A stretch of DNA of 64,000 nucleotides from Pedobacter sp. B4-66. Its GTDB lineage: Bacteria; Bacteroidota; Bacteroidia; Sphingobacteriales; Sphingobacteriaceae. Positions within the stretch are counted from its first letter, which is position 1. Each line of letters starts with the position of its first letter. Location of the stretch: assembly GCF_018492665.1 (NCBI RefSeq), contig NZ_JAFVME010000001.1, positions 868,001 through 932,000 of the forward strand. Direction: 5' to 3'. A program made the translations under genes and the position numbers. A model generated the notes under the pieces. That model did no database searches. It was not told where the DNA came from and was given only the letters and a program-made list of their open reading frames with translations. Positions 38,848 to 48,538 of this stretch are shown in pieces.

Positions 38848-39394
38848 AATTTATGCCCTCCATTTTTATTATTTCTTCTTTTAATATCGCTCTTGCTCTC
38901 GACAATTGCGACTTACTTGCCCCTTCAGAAATACCTAATGCTTCGGCAATTTCTTTATGAGAATATCCTTCTATGATATACATGTTAAACACCACTCTGT
39001 AACCATCAGCTAGCTTTTGTATCACTTTTAATAAATCCTGCATTCCTAACCTGCTAAAATCAAAACCAGTTGATGGTTGATCATAAGCATCTTCAATTGG
39101 AACAACATTCAGAGCTCTTAAATTTTTACGATAGCTTTCAATTGCAGTGTTTACCATAACTCTCCTAATCCATCCTTCAAATGCTCCGTCCCCACGGTAT
39201 TCATTTACTTTCTGAAAAACTTTAATATATCCCATTTGCAATACGTCTTCTGCCTCCATCCTATCTTTAGCATAACGCATACAAACTACCAGCATTTTAG
39301 ACGCAGTTTGCCTGTACAGGGCCTCCTGCATCTTCCGGTTGCCTGCTTTGCATCCTTCTAATAATTCGTTTATACTATATTGCGTCAATTTCAT
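38828..39394 (-). CDS. ECF RNA polymerase sigma factor
   Basis: 188 residues. Region 2 (DRMEAEDVLQMGYIKVFQKV) and region 4 HTH (YSHKEIAEALGISEGASKSQLSRARAILK) are intact. It is distinct from the mannan-locus sigma. It starts a three-gene operon with the anchored partner and the barrel protein and probably controls an envelope response. Trigger unknown. Confidence 0.92.
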   Translation of the reverse strand: MKLTQYSINELLEGCKAGNRKMQEALYRQTASKMLVVCMRYAKDRMEAEDVLQMGYIKVFQKVNEYRGDGAFEGWIRRVMVNTAIESYRKNLRALNVVPIEDAYDQPSTGFDFSRLGMQDLLKVIQKLADGYRVVFNMYIIEGYSHKEIAEALGISEGASKSQLSRARAILKEEIIKMEGINYATHAG

Positions 39395-39473
39395 TTGTGT
39401 GTTTGGTATATAGTAGATGAGACAACTATATAAAAGGTTGCACGCAATTTAAAAAAAAATAAAGGGAGGGAAT

Positions 39474-40022
39474 TTAGCAGTCGTGCTTTTTACGATAGTG
39501 TTTATACCACTTTACGCCAAGCATAATTACTACAGAGAAAATAATAAGGCCTACAAGACCATAAATCCAGTTAACAGCACTTTTTAGCACTACGGTGAAT
39601 ACAATAGCTACAAGGAGGATTGTCGCTACCTCATTCCATAACCTAAGGTTAAATGAGCTTATTTTGCATTTACCGTGTTTTAGCTGCTTCATGATATTCT
39701 GGCAAATAAAATGATAGATCAGCAAGGCTACTACAAAGCCTAGTTTTACATGAAACCAAGGTGTTTGTAATAAATAAGGACGTATACAAACCATTCCTAC
39801 ACCTGCAAGTACGGTTAGTACCATAGCAGGTGTAGTGATGATATTCCAAAGTTTAGCCTCTATCCTTTCGTATTCCTTTTTCAGGATGTTACGTTCAATT
39901 TCGGGCCTGTCTTCGGCTTCAGTATGATAAATAAATAAACGGACACTATAGAACAATCCTGCCATCCAGCTTACAACAAAAATGATGTGCACCGACAGAA
40001 TGTAGGAATAGTACTTCTCCAT
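39474..40022 (-). CDS. hemJ: HemJ-type protoporphyrinogen IX oxidase
   Basis: 182 residues with four to five membrane helices. H12 (SVHIIFVVSW) and the Trp/Lys-rich second half fit the HemJ/CopD-like family, which oxidises protoporphyrinogen IX to protoporphyrin IX at the inner membrane. Its place 7 bases after hemE at the end of the haem operon supports HemJ over a copper-resistance membrane protein. Confidence 0.82.
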   Translation of the reverse strand: MEKYYSYILSVHIIFVVSWMAGLFYSVRLFIYHTEAEDRPEIERNILKKEYERIEAKLWNIITTPAMVLTVLAGVGMVCIRPYLLQTPWFHVKLGFVVALLIYHFICQNIMKQLKHGKCKISSFNLRLWNEVATILLVAIVFTVVLKSAVNWIYGLVGLIIFSVVIMLGVKWYKHYRKKHDC

Positions 40023-40029
40023 CTTTATA

Positions 40030-41052
40030 TTAGTATTTAAAGTCTTTGATTACTTCAATTGCATATTTTACATTGTCGAATGGAATATCAGGCATAATAC
40101 CATGCCCAAGGTTACAGATAAATCCGTTCTCTCCGCGCATACGCTCGAACAAACGATGGATTTCTCTTTTAATAACCGTTTTGTCTGCATACAAGATATG
40201 CGGATCAAGGTTACCCTGAACAGCAATACCTGCCGGTAAGCTTTTCTTGATATTTAATAAATCAGCATTCCAATCTACAGAAATAACATCAGGTTTTGCT
40301 TCTGCCATAATTGGCGCAAATACAGAACTACCTTTACAGAATGAAATTACAGGAATGTCTTTTCTGTTTAAATTAGCAATGATCTCCTGGATATAGCGAT
40401 GAGAAAACTCTTGATAATCGTTCCATGATAAAGCCAGAGCCCAGCTATCAAAAATTTGAATAGCATTAACACCTGCAGCAATTTGAAGATTCAAATAGTC
40501 GGCAGTAACTTTCGCTATTTTAGCCAATAGTTTGTGCGCAACCTCGGGTTGATTGTGAATCAACAGTTTGGTTGTTTTAAAATCTTTTGATGAACCGCCT
40601 TCAACAAGGTAGCTCATAACGGTAAAAGGAGCACCGGCAAAACCAATTAAAGGAATGCTTCCGTTTAAACGTTGTTGTATTACTTTGATGGCATCTGCTA
40701 CATATTGCAAACGATCTAAAACATCAACCTCAAGTGCATCTACATCTTTTAATGTACGCACAGGATTTGCAAACTTTGGTCCAACGCCTTGAGTAAAGCT
40801 TAAATCTCCACCCATTGCTTCGCCTGTTACTAAAATATCTGAGAATAAAATAGCAGCATCGATACCAAGTAAATCAACTGGTAACATGGTTACATCAGCA
40901 GCAATTTCAGGTGTTTTGCACATTTCAAGGAAGGAGTACTTGTTTTTGATCTCCCAGTATTCAGGCATAAAACGACCAGCCTGACGCATCATCCATACCG
41001 GTGGGCGTTCTGTTTGCTTTGAAAATGCTGCATCTAAAAATAACGTGTTCAT
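40030..41052 (-). CDS. hemE: Uroporphyrinogen decarboxylase
   Basis: 340 residues. The N-terminal signature PVWMMRQAGRF, with the catalytic arginine, and the later GFAGAPFT and SVDW segments are present. It removes four carboxyl groups to make coproporphyrinogen III. It follows the TPR gene by 15 bases and precedes hemJ. Confidence 0.96.
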   Translation of the reverse strand: MNTLFLDAAFSKQTERPPVWMMRQAGRFMPEYWEIKNKYSFLEMCKTPEIAADVTMLPVDLLGIDAAILFSDILVTGEAMGGDLSFTQGVGPKFANPVRTLKDVDALEVDVLDRLQYVADAIKVIQQRLNGSIPLIGFAGAPFTVMSYLVEGGSSKDFKTTKLLIHNQPEVAHKLLAKIAKVTADYLNLQIAAGVNAIQIFDSWALALSWNDYQEFSHRYIQEIIANLNRKDIPVISFCKGSSVFAPIMAEAKPDVISVDWNADLLNIKKSLPAGIAVQGNLDPHILYADKTVIKREIHRLFERMRGENGFICNLGHGIMPDIPFDNVKYAIEVIKDFKY

Positions 41053-41067
41053 GTAATTCTAATTTGT

Positions 41068-41583
41068 TTATAAGCTGTTCGCTTCTATCTCAATCTTGTT
41101 AATTATATCTATTGCTTTTGGGGTAGTAGCCAATTCTTTTGCTTTCGCAATATAGGCCCTACTCCGCTCTCCATCTTTCTTTCTAAGCGCAAGATTAGCC
41201 AGGTGGATTAATACAAAAGCTTTATCATTTTTTCCACCAAGCGGGAAACGACTTGCTATCTGAAAATGATGTTCAGCAACATCATACTCTTCTTTCTTTA
41301 AGGCAATATTAGCACGCATAAACTCGTAATATCCCCTTCGGTTTCTTGCTAGTCTATCCGGATTTGGCACTTCTGCCAATATACGTTCTGCTTTTTCATA
41401 TTCTCCATTCTTAAAATACTTAGAAGCAAGTAGCACAGAACTGTGCTTAAAATGACTCCAAAGTACAAAAGCGAAGAAAAGACCACCTAATGCGGCCAGC
41501 TGATATTGCTCATAAAAAAGGCATGCTAAAGCGGCAATAATAAAAATTGCCATCAGTGCATACCTGCCTTTGGTATTATACAT
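41068..41583 (-). CDS. Membrane-anchored TPR-like protein in the haem operon
   Basis: 171 residues: two N-terminal membrane helices (about 8-24 and 28-44) and a cytoplasmic helical repeat region with TPR-like pairs (LASKYFKNGEYEKAERIL, FVLIHLANLALRKKDGE). Start overlaps the response-regulator stop as TAATG, so they are coupled. Likely a scaffold or partner of either the two-component system or the haem enzymes; no specific function is known. Confidence 0.75.
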   Translation of the reverse strand: MYNTKGRYALMAIFIIAALACLFYEQYQLAALGGLFFAFVLWSHFKHSSVLLASKYFKNGEYEKAERILAEVPNPDRLARNRRGYYEFMRANIALKKEEYDVAEHHFQIASRFPLGGKNDKAFVLIHLANLALRKKDGERSRAYIAKAKELATTPKAIDIINKIEIEANSL

Positions 41584-42293
41584 TAATGAATATCAGTAAA
41601 TTTATAACCTACGCCTCTGATAGAGTGAAAATAAACCGGGTTTTTCTGATCTGGCTCAAAATACTTACGGAAGGTCAATATAAAGTTATCGATAGTACGT
41701 GTTGATGGATAAACATCGTAGTTCCAAACTGTTTCTAAAATCTGTTCACGTGATACCGCTTCGTTTTTACGCTCAATCAATAATTTCAACAGCATGGTTT
41801 CCTTTTTTGTTAAAGGAACAATAACACCATCATCCTGTTTTAATTCAAAAGAGTTAAAATAGATCGTTTTATCACCGATTTTGTAAGAGTTAAGTTCTTT
41901 CAGGTCATCAGCTTTCATACTGCGTTTAACCAAAATACCAACTCTTAAAATCAGTTCTTCCAAATTAAATGGTTTAACCAAATAATCATCAGCACCTTTC
42001 TTCAGACCCATAACGCGGTCTTCGCTTGTATTTTTAGCCGTTAGGAAAAGAATAGGAACCTCAGTGTTTTCTAAACGAATTGTTTCACAAACCTGGAAAC
42101 CATCCATTTCCGGAAGCATTACGTCTAAAATGATCAGGTTAAAACGTTCTTCTTTAAAAACCTTTAAAGCCGTTTTACCATCTTTTACCGCATGAACTTT
42201 ATAACCTTCAAGTTCAAGGTTCAATTTTATTGCATCTAATAAGTGGTCTTCATCCTCAACCAGTAATATTCTTAATTTCTGTGGCATAATCAA
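41583..42293 (-). CDS. OmpR/PhoB-family response regulator
   Basis: 236 residues. Receiver domain with acidic E13-D14-E15 and phospho-acceptor D57 (LIILDVMLPEMDG), then a winged-helix DNA-binding domain (TKKETMLLKLLIERKNEAVSR, STRTIDNFILTFRKYF). The start overlaps the kinase stop as ATGA. It presumably binds near its own or haem promoters; its position in the haem operon suggests a link with haem or redox state. Confidence 0.93.
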   Translation of the reverse strand: MIMPQKLRILLVEDEDHLLDAIKLNLELEGYKVHAVKDGKTALKVFKEERFNLIILDVMLPEMDGFQVCETIRLENTEVPILFLTAKNTSEDRVMGLKKGADDYLVKPFNLEELILRVGILVKRSMKADDLKELNSYKIGDKTIYFNSFELKQDDGVIVPLTKKETMLLKLLIERKNEAVSREQILETVWNYDVYPSTRTIDNFILTFRKYFEPDQKNPVYFHSIRGVGYKFTDIH

Positions 42294-43156
42294 CTAAATG
42301 TTATTTCAAAAATTGCACCCTGCGGTGCGTTATCTTTAACGCTGATGTCAGCGTCATGGCTTTGTAGAACTTCCTTAACAATAAACAGGCCTAAACCTGT
42401 TCCTTTCGATTTTCTGACATTCTCATCACCAACACGATAGAATTTATCAAAAATAAGCATCTTTTCAGCGTCAGGGATACCTGGCCCTTTGTCAGTTACC
42501 CTTAAAAAAGGATGCCCATCTTTATTTGTCAATTCCACACCAACCTCTGCACAAGGTCCAGAATATTTAACTGCATTTTCAACCAGATTAGTTACCACAG
42601 ACGACAGTGCAAACTGATCGCCTACTACTTTAACTCCCGGTTGTATTTTTGGATTTATTAGCTGTTCACAACCACATGAATGGATTTGTAATCTATCAGT
42701 GATTCTTGTAACCATTTCCGAAAGGTCAAATTCCTCTTTAGGGAATGAATAGGACCTGTTTTCGATCTTGGTAGCCAACAGCATGTTTTCAACCAAATCG
42801 TCTAAACGCTCAATATCCTTTAATGAATTATTCAGTAAGGAAGTTTGCCTGGCTTTATCCAGATCACGTTTAACTATGGTTTGTATAGATAATTTTATAG
42901 CCGCCAAAGGAGATTTTAACTCATGTGTTACCGAAAGTAAAAAGTTCTGCTGCTGCTCTCTAAGTCTGTCTTCCTTTTTAATAGATTGGTGCAAAAAATA
43001 CGCTCCAATACACAATAAGAATAGAAATACCGATCCCTCGCCCATTACCATAGCCATTCTGGACGGCTGTAGTTTAACTACAAGCGTGCCCCACGAAATC
43101 AATTGCACTAAAGAGTACAATAGCAGGAAGTAAAATATAACGATTGATTTTTTCAA
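42290..43156 (-). CDS. Sensor histidine kinase with minimal external loop
   Basis: 288 residues. Two membrane helices (about 5-27 and 40-57) with only about a dozen residues between, so an intramembrane or cytoplasmic signal is likely. H78 in SVTHELKSPL is the phospho-accepting histidine; N194 (NLVENAVKYS), DKGPGIP at 222-228 and the G2 box complete the ATPase. A C161-G-C163 pair sits just before the N-box, an odd place for cysteines in this family. Pairs with the adjacent response regulator; encoded in the haem operon 38 bases after hemL. Confidence 0.92.
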   Translation of the reverse strand: MKKSIVIFYFLLLYSLVQLISWGTLVVKLQPSRMAMVMGEGSVFLFLLCIGAYFLHQSIKKEDRLREQQQNFLLSVTHELKSPLAAIKLSIQTIVKRDLDKARQTSLLNNSLKDIERLDDLVENMLLATKIENRSYSFPKEEFDLSEMVTRITDRLQIHSCGCEQLINPKIQPGVKVVGDQFALSSVVTNLVENAVKYSGPCAEVGVELTNKDGHPFLRVTDKGPGIPDAEKMLIFDKFYRVGDENVRKSKGTGLGLFIVKEVLQSHDADISVKDNAPQGAIFEITFS

Positions 43157-43194
43157 GACAGTTACTAGTTATTTACTATAAATATACCCAAAAT

Positions 43195-44568
43195 TTACTT
43201 ATTCCTGAAAACAACATCGAGACTATCAAATATTGCTCTCTTTGCTTTTTCAAGCTCTATTTTTGTATGCGCAGCCGATACAAAGCCTACCTCATAACCC
43301 GATGGGCCAAGGTAAATACCTCTGTTTAACAGTTCTCTGTGCATTATTTTAAATTTCTCCATGCTTGCCGGATCAATATCCTCCGCACATTGGATTTTAT
43401 CTTTATCTGTAAAAGCCAACCAGAAAATTGAACCTACATGGAATACTTTTAATTTGTAGTTCCTTGCAGTTGCAAAACGCTGGATGCTTTCTGCAAACTC
43501 AGAAGCTTTATTGTTTAAATCTTTATAGAAACCAGAACGCAATAATTCGGTTAACTGAGCAATACCTGCAGCCATAGCTACCGGATTTCCAGATAACGTA
43601 CCCGCCTGATAAACGCCTCCATCAGGAGAGATATGAGACATGATTTCGGCTGATGCACCATACATTCCAACAGGCAAACCACCACCGATAATTTTACCAT
43701 AGGTAACTATGTCAGGCTTTATGCCATAATGTCCTGCAGCACCTTCAAATCCTAATCTGAAACCAGTGATTACCTCATCAAATATCAGTAGTGCTTTATT
43801 CTCTTTACAGATATTCTGTAAAAATTGAATGTACTCAGCATCCTGCATTAGTAATCCATTATTAGCAGGAATACCTTCGATAATTACCGCAGCAACTTCA
43901 TCTTTAAATTGTTCGAAGGCTTTTTTCAAAGCTTCAGTATCATTCAAAGGAATTACAATGGTTTCCTGTGCAAATGATTTAGGAACACCTGCAGAAGAAG
44001 TTTCGCCAAAAGTAACCAAACCTGAGCCTGCTTTTACTAATAACGAATCACTATGCCCATGATAGCAACCTTCAAATTTGATGATCTTATCGCGACTTGT
44101 ATATCCACGCGCCAATCTGATGGCCGACATTACTGCTTCGGTGCCAGAGCTGGTAAAACGTATTTTTTCTACAATTTTATTGTTCTTAATAATCAGTTCA
44201 GCAAGTTCATTTTCTAATGCTGTCGGCGCGCCAAAGCTCATCCCATTCTGCATTACTTCAGTAACCTTCTCACGAACTTTAGCATTGTTATGCCCTAGAA
44301 TTAATGGACCCCAGCTTCCGCAAAAATCTATAAATTGATTTCCATCAGCATCCCATACAAAGCATCCATCGCCTTTTTGAATAAACAATGGTGTTCCGTA
44401 AACAGATTTAAAGGCCCTAACCGGAGAATTTACACCCCCAGGGAAATAGTTTTTAGCCTTCTCGTAAAGTTCTGCCGATTTCTCTCTTGAAATATCCGGT
44501 TTACTTCCTGCATTTACAGGCATATCACCTTCATTTCCCGAAAACATTTTTTTTAAAGATTCTAACAT
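43195..44568 (-). CDS. hemL: Glutamate-1-semialdehyde 2,1-aminomutase
   Basis: 457 residues; PLP lysine K292 in TYGKIIGGGLP. It makes 5-aminolevulinate in the C5 route, matching the HemA found in the same operon. About 25 residues longer at the N-terminus than most HemL proteins; a later start at the methionine of residue 16 is possible, but the first ATG is one base from the hemB stop, which favours coupling. Confidence 0.95.
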   Translation of the reverse strand: MLESLKKMFSGNEGDMPVNAGSKPDISREKSAELYEKAKNYFPGGVNSPVRAFKSVYGTPLFIQKGDGCFVWDADGNQFIDFCGSWGPLILGHNNAKVREKVTEVMQNGMSFGAPTALENELAELIIKNNKIVEKIRFTSSGTEAVMSAIRLARGYTSRDKIIKFEGCYHGHSDSLLVKAGSGLVTFGETSSAGVPKSFAQETIVIPLNDTEALKKAFEQFKDEVAAVIIEGIPANNGLLMQDAEYIQFLQNICKENKALLIFDEVITGFRLGFEGAAGHYGIKPDIVTYGKIIGGGLPVGMYGASAEIMSHISPDGGVYQAGTLSGNPVAMAAGIAQLTELLRSGFYKDLNNKASEFAESIQRFATARNYKLKVFHVGSIFWLAFTDKDKIQCAEDIDPASMEKFKIMHRELLNRGIYLGPSGYEVGFVSAAHTKIELEKAKRAIFDSLDVVFRNK

Positions 44569-44569
44569 A

Positions 44570-45538
44570 TTACATCCAATTCTTTTCTACAATATCTCTT
44601 ATATGGTAAGTTGTTATAATGCTTGCTCCTGCGCGTGCAAATGCATGCATGGTCTCCATCACTACTTTTTGTTCATCTATCCAGCCTTTTTGTGCCGCTG
44701 CTTTTACCATAGAGTATTCTCCTGATACATTATAACATGCTATTGGCACATCGGCATGCTGTTTTAGGTTATGTATTACATCAAGATACGCCAATGCAGG
44801 CTTAACCATCAATACATCTGCTCCCTCACTTTCATCAAGCAACGCTTCTCTCAAAGCCTCGTTGCCATTTCTGAAATCCATTTGATAGGCCTTCCTATCT
44901 CCTTTGCTTGGTGCACAATCAGCAGCCTCTCTGAAAGGGCCATAATATGCAGAAGCAAATTTTGTAGCATGCGACATGATTGCCGTATTTACAAAACCTG
45001 CACCATCAAGTACACTTCGCATTGCTCCAACCCTACCATCCATCATATCAGATGGTGCAAGCATATCAGCACCTGCCTGAGCATGGGTAAGTCCCATTTT
45101 GGCAATTACTTCAACAGTTGCATCATTTTGTACATAATCATTTTCTAATATACCACAATGTCCGTGTGTTGTATAAGAACAAACGCAAACATCAGTAACT
45201 ATATATAAATCATCACCAAAATTTTTCTTAAGCAAACGAACAGCAGAAGGCACTAATGAATGATCGTGATATGCAGAATGTGCATCCTCACTTTTCTCAT
45301 CTCCTACACCAAACAGCATTATTTTGTTTACACCTAATTTAAGGCCCTTTTCAACATCTTTAATCAATGTATCTTCAGAGAAATGACTGATACCCGGCAT
45401 TGCATCTAAAGCATGAACAACATTTTTTCCCGGTACAACAAAATATGGGTAAATGAACATATCTTTCGACAGCTTTGTTTCAGCTACCATTTCCCTAACT
45501 ACGGGGTTTTTCCTCAATCTACGTGGACGGTGTAACAT
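44570..45538 (-). CDS. hemB: Porphobilinogen synthase (delta-aminolevulinate dehydratase)
   Basis: 322 residues. Zinc-site cysteines C118, C120 and C128 (VCVCSYTTHGHCG) and Schiff-base lysine segment MVKPALAYLD are present, so this is the zinc-dependent type. It condenses two 5-aminolevulinates into porphobilinogen. Lies 8 bases after hemCD and 1 base before hemL. Confidence 0.96.
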   Translation of the reverse strand: MLHRPRRLRKNPVVREMVAETKLSKDMFIYPYFVVPGKNVVHALDAMPGISHFSEDTLIKDVEKGLKLGVNKIMLFGVGDEKSEDAHSAYHDHSLVPSAVRLLKKNFGDDLYIVTDVCVCSYTTHGHCGILENDYVQNDATVEVIAKMGLTHAQAGADMLAPSDMMDGRVGAMRSVLDGAGFVNTAIMSHATKFASAYYGPFREAADCAPSKGDRKAYQMDFRNGNEALREALLDESEGADVLMVKPALAYLDVIHNLKQHADVPIACYNVSGEYSMVKAAAQKGWIDEQKVVMETMHAFARAGASIITTYHIRDIVEKNWM

Positions 45539-45546
45539 ATATCTCT

Positions 45547-47127
45547 CTATTTTATCTCTATTCCAAACACAGCCTCAGCCAATCCGATCTCATCTGGTGA
45601 GTAAGGTAAGGTATATTTTAGGCCCATTTCATCAAATTTCTTTGCTGTAGAGTTACCAATAGCAATAATTTGCTGTCCCGGCTCTAATAAATTATCTACA
45701 AAATAAGCTTCAACATTAGATGGGCTGGTAAAAATCAGAACATCAGCATTAGTCCGATCTATATCATCTTCAAATACCGTTTCATAAATAGGTAAGTCGA
45801 TTACTTTTGTATCTGGAGTTAAAGCTTTCTGGATGCTCAATAAAGAATCCTGAGCTCTGGGGAACAACACTGTTGTTCCTGCAACTTCTTTAGCAAAAAG
45901 TTCAGCTACTTCATCAATGTCTCCCCCTTCACCAACATAATCAGCTAAATAGCCAAACTTCCTTAATGAGTCTTCAGAGCCTCTTCCTGCAACGCCAAAC
46001 TTAACGTGCTTAGGCAGCACCGGTTTTAGATTAAAGAAATAATCTACTGCGTTTCTGCTACTAAAGAAAATCCAGTTTACATGTCTGAAATGATATTGAT
46101 CCAGTACAGTTACAATAGGGAATGTGCGGATCAATGATCTTGCATCAATCTCTATGTTGTGTTTCTTTAAAGCCTTTCTAAAATAGTTATGCTCTCCAAC
46201 TTCTCTGGAAATAAAGACCGTTGATGGGAATTTTCTATCCGGAGCAAATCTGCTTACAATCTTTTCAGCTAAACCATCAAGGCTTTCTACTCTGTAAAAT
46301 AAACGATCAGGAAAATCTTCGTCGGTTTCAGCTTTAGAAGTCCAAACCTCATATAATCCATCCTCTTTTTTGCAGTAACAGCCTAATGGCATGTGACAAC
46401 CACCCTCAAACAGGTTTAACACCTTACGCTCAATTGCAATTTCTTCTGCAGTTGCCGGATCATGTATTTTTTGAAGCAGGTCAAATAGTTCAGTATCGTT
46501 TTCTCTGATCTGAATAGCCAAAGCGCCTTGTGCAGGTGCCGGAACCATTTCTGTAGTATCAATTACCTCTACATGGAACTCCGAAAGGTCTATATTTAAA
46601 CGGTTCACACCGGCTTTAGCCAGTAGAATCGCATCGTAATCTTCGTCTCTTAATTTTTGGATTCTAGTAGGTACGTTACCTCTTAAATCTTCAATATTCA
46701 GGTCTGGGCGTAATGCCAATATCTGAGCTTTACGTCGATTAGATGAAGTACCCACCATTGCGCCCGTTTTAAGCGATAGGTTTTGGGTAACATCTACACA
46801 GTCTTTTAAAATTAAAAGAAGCTCTGCAGGATCTTCACGTTCTGTAACCGCTGCAATTGTTAATCCTGCCGGATGTACAGTAGGTAAATCTTTATGAGAG
46901 TGTACAGCTATGTCGATGGTTCCACCTAAAAGCTCTTCTTCAAGCTCTTTAGTAAAGAAACCCTTACCTTCAAGTTTATCTAATCTTAGATTTAAAATCT
47001 TGTCACCTTGCGTTTTGATGATTTTCAAATCTGCCTCAACGCCAATTCCTGCAAGTTTATCTTTAATGAAGTTGGCTTGCCATAAAGCCAGGTCGCTGCC
47101 TCTTGTACCGATAGTAAGTCTTTTCAC
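45547..47127 (-). CDS. hemC: Fused hydroxymethylbilane synthase / uroporphyrinogen-III synthase
   Basis: 526 residues. Residues 1-300 are HemC with the dipyrromethane-attachment cysteine C244 (EGGCHMPLG) and the substrate-binding Arg-rich strands. Residues 305-526 match HemD (STVFISRE at the start, FTSPSNVEAYF near 475). One chain would make and cyclise the linear tetrapyrrole, so no separate hemD is needed in the operon. Such fusions are known in Bacteroidota. Confidence 0.92.
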   Translation of the reverse strand: MKRLTIGTRGSDLALWQANFIKDKLAGIGVEADLKIIKTQGDKILNLRLDKLEGKGFFTKELEEELLGGTIDIAVHSHKDLPTVHPAGLTIAAVTEREDPAELLLILKDCVDVTQNLSLKTGAMVGTSSNRRKAQILALRPDLNIEDLRGNVPTRIQKLRDEDYDAILLAKAGVNRLNIDLSEFHVEVIDTTEMVPAPAQGALAIQIRENDTELFDLLQKIHDPATAEEIAIERKVLNLFEGGCHMPLGCYCKKEDGLYEVWTSKAETDEDFPDRLFYRVESLDGLAEKIVSRFAPDRKFPSTVFISREVGEHNYFRKALKKHNIEIDARSLIRTFPIVTVLDQYHFRHVNWIFFSSRNAVDYFFNLKPVLPKHVKFGVAGRGSEDSLRKFGYLADYVGEGGDIDEVAELFAKEVAGTTVLFPRAQDSLLSIQKALTPDTKVIDLPIYETVFEDDIDRTNADVLIFTSPSNVEAYFVDNLLEPGQQIIAIGNSTAKKFDEMGLKYTLPYSPDEIGLAEAVFGIEIK

Positions 47128-47151
47128 GTTGATGCTAATTTTTTGGCAAAT

Positions 47152-48378
47152 CTAGCTATTCTTTACCAATATCTCTTTAGCCATAACCATTGGTACACTG
47201 ATGTATTTTTTTTCCATATAATTCATCACACGTTCTAGCACCATTCTGGAGTTTTCATCCAGGTTATTGATTTCTTCGGCAAAGATACCATTGATAGCAG
47301 TATGCTTAATTTCCTTGATTTTCTGAGGAACGCAACTCATAGCGATCTCAATTTCGCGCTGGCGCAATACCAGTTCAAAATCTTTGATGTTCTGTTCGAT
47401 GATGTGTTCTGCATTAACCAGTTCATCATAGCGTTCTTGTATATTTTTGCGGGCAACTTCTTTTAAAGATTCTACCTCTATGAAATGTATTGGGAAGTTT
47501 TTCACCACTTCAGGAGCAGTGTCATTAGGGATGGCAAGATCTACAATTACCTTTTTACCGGTATCACCATTTAATAATTTCTTATAGATGGCTTCAGTAA
47601 TGATAGGTTCTGTAGCGCCGGTACAGGTGATAATTACATCAAATCCCTGATCGTAATTTTCCAGTTCTGAAAGTGGATATGCAGTGCCGTTTAAATCTTT
47701 GGCCAGAACTTCTGCATGTTCTAAAGTTCTGTTAAACACAGAGAAATTAGAGTATTTATGTTTCTTAAGGTATTGAGCGATGTTTTTATTGGTTTCTCCG
47801 GCTCCTATGATAAGCAATTTCACATTGCCACACATTTTTAGATCACGAAGTTTACGATAGGCAAGAGATACTATGGAGACGGGATTCTTGGAGATGTTGG
47901 TATGTGTGTAAACCTCTTTAGCTGTTTTTACCACACGATTCATAATCATCCGCATATAGTCGCCAGTAAATCCGGCAACTCTACATGCCTCATAAGCCTT
48001 ACGAATCTGAGCAAGGATTTCCTTTTCTCCAACAACCAGACTTTCTAAAGAACATGATGTACGAAGTAAATGATTAAATGCCTCCCCCTCTTCATAAACA
48101 GAAACATTTTCTATGAACTGATCCATATATTGATCAGGCAATCCCATATCTAATACGGTAAGAAAATGACGAATAAAATCTTTGTCAACTTTTTCTGCGG
48201 CAGTGAATACGAATTCGACACGATTGCACGTTCCAACGTAGAATATTTCTTTTACACCTAACACAGATTGAATGTTTTTCAACCTGTCATCGAGCGTCTG
48301 CTCACATATCACCAATTTACCTAAAGATTTGAGGTCAATCTGTTTATGTGTAAAAGCAATGATCTTTAAATATTCCAA
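47152..48378 (-). CDS. hemA: Glutamyl-tRNA reductase
   Basis: 408 residues. Catalytic cysteine C51 in VGTCNRVEF, substrate motif ERYDEL region and C-terminal dimerisation helix. First committed enzyme of the C5 route, reducing glutamyl-tRNA to glutamate-1-semialdehyde. It opens the haem operon, reading away from the divergent hydrolase gene. Confidence 0.96.
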   Translation of the reverse strand: MEYLKIIAFTHKQIDLKSLGKLVICEQTLDDRLKNIQSVLGVKEIFYVGTCNRVEFVFTAAEKVDKDFIRHFLTVLDMGLPDQYMDQFIENVSVYEEGEAFNHLLRTSCSLESLVVGEKEILAQIRKAYEACRVAGFTGDYMRMIMNRVVKTAKEVYTHTNISKNPVSIVSLAYRKLRDLKMCGNVKLLIIGAGETNKNIAQYLKKHKYSNFSVFNRTLEHAEVLAKDLNGTAYPLSELENYDQGFDVIITCTGATEPIITEAIYKKLLNGDTGKKVIVDLAIPNDTAPEVVKNFPIHFIEVESLKEVARKNIQERYDELVNAEHIIEQNIKDFELVLRQREIEIAMSCVPQKIKEIKHTAINGIFAEEINNLDENSRMVLERVMNYMEKKYISVPMVMAKEILVKNS

Positions 48379-48408
48379 AATCTATTATCCTGTTTATTTT
48401 TAGCGAAA

Positions 48409-48416
48409 CAAAAGTA
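48409..48416 (-). promoter_or_regulatory. Candidate -7 element of the haem operon
   Basis: Minus-strand TACTTTTG (TAnnTTTG match) 31 bases before the hemA ATG. No TTTG or TTG is found 19-21 bases further upstream, so only half of the promoter is supported. Confidence 0.35.
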
Positions 48417-48538
48417 ATAAGACCACCTTGTTCCACTGTCATTATGCTGTAATTAAGAGTTATTTAGAAAGATTTTAAATAATTAGATTCATTTAAACAT
48501 CCCAACATAAAAATTGTTATATTGGCTAAACACCATAA

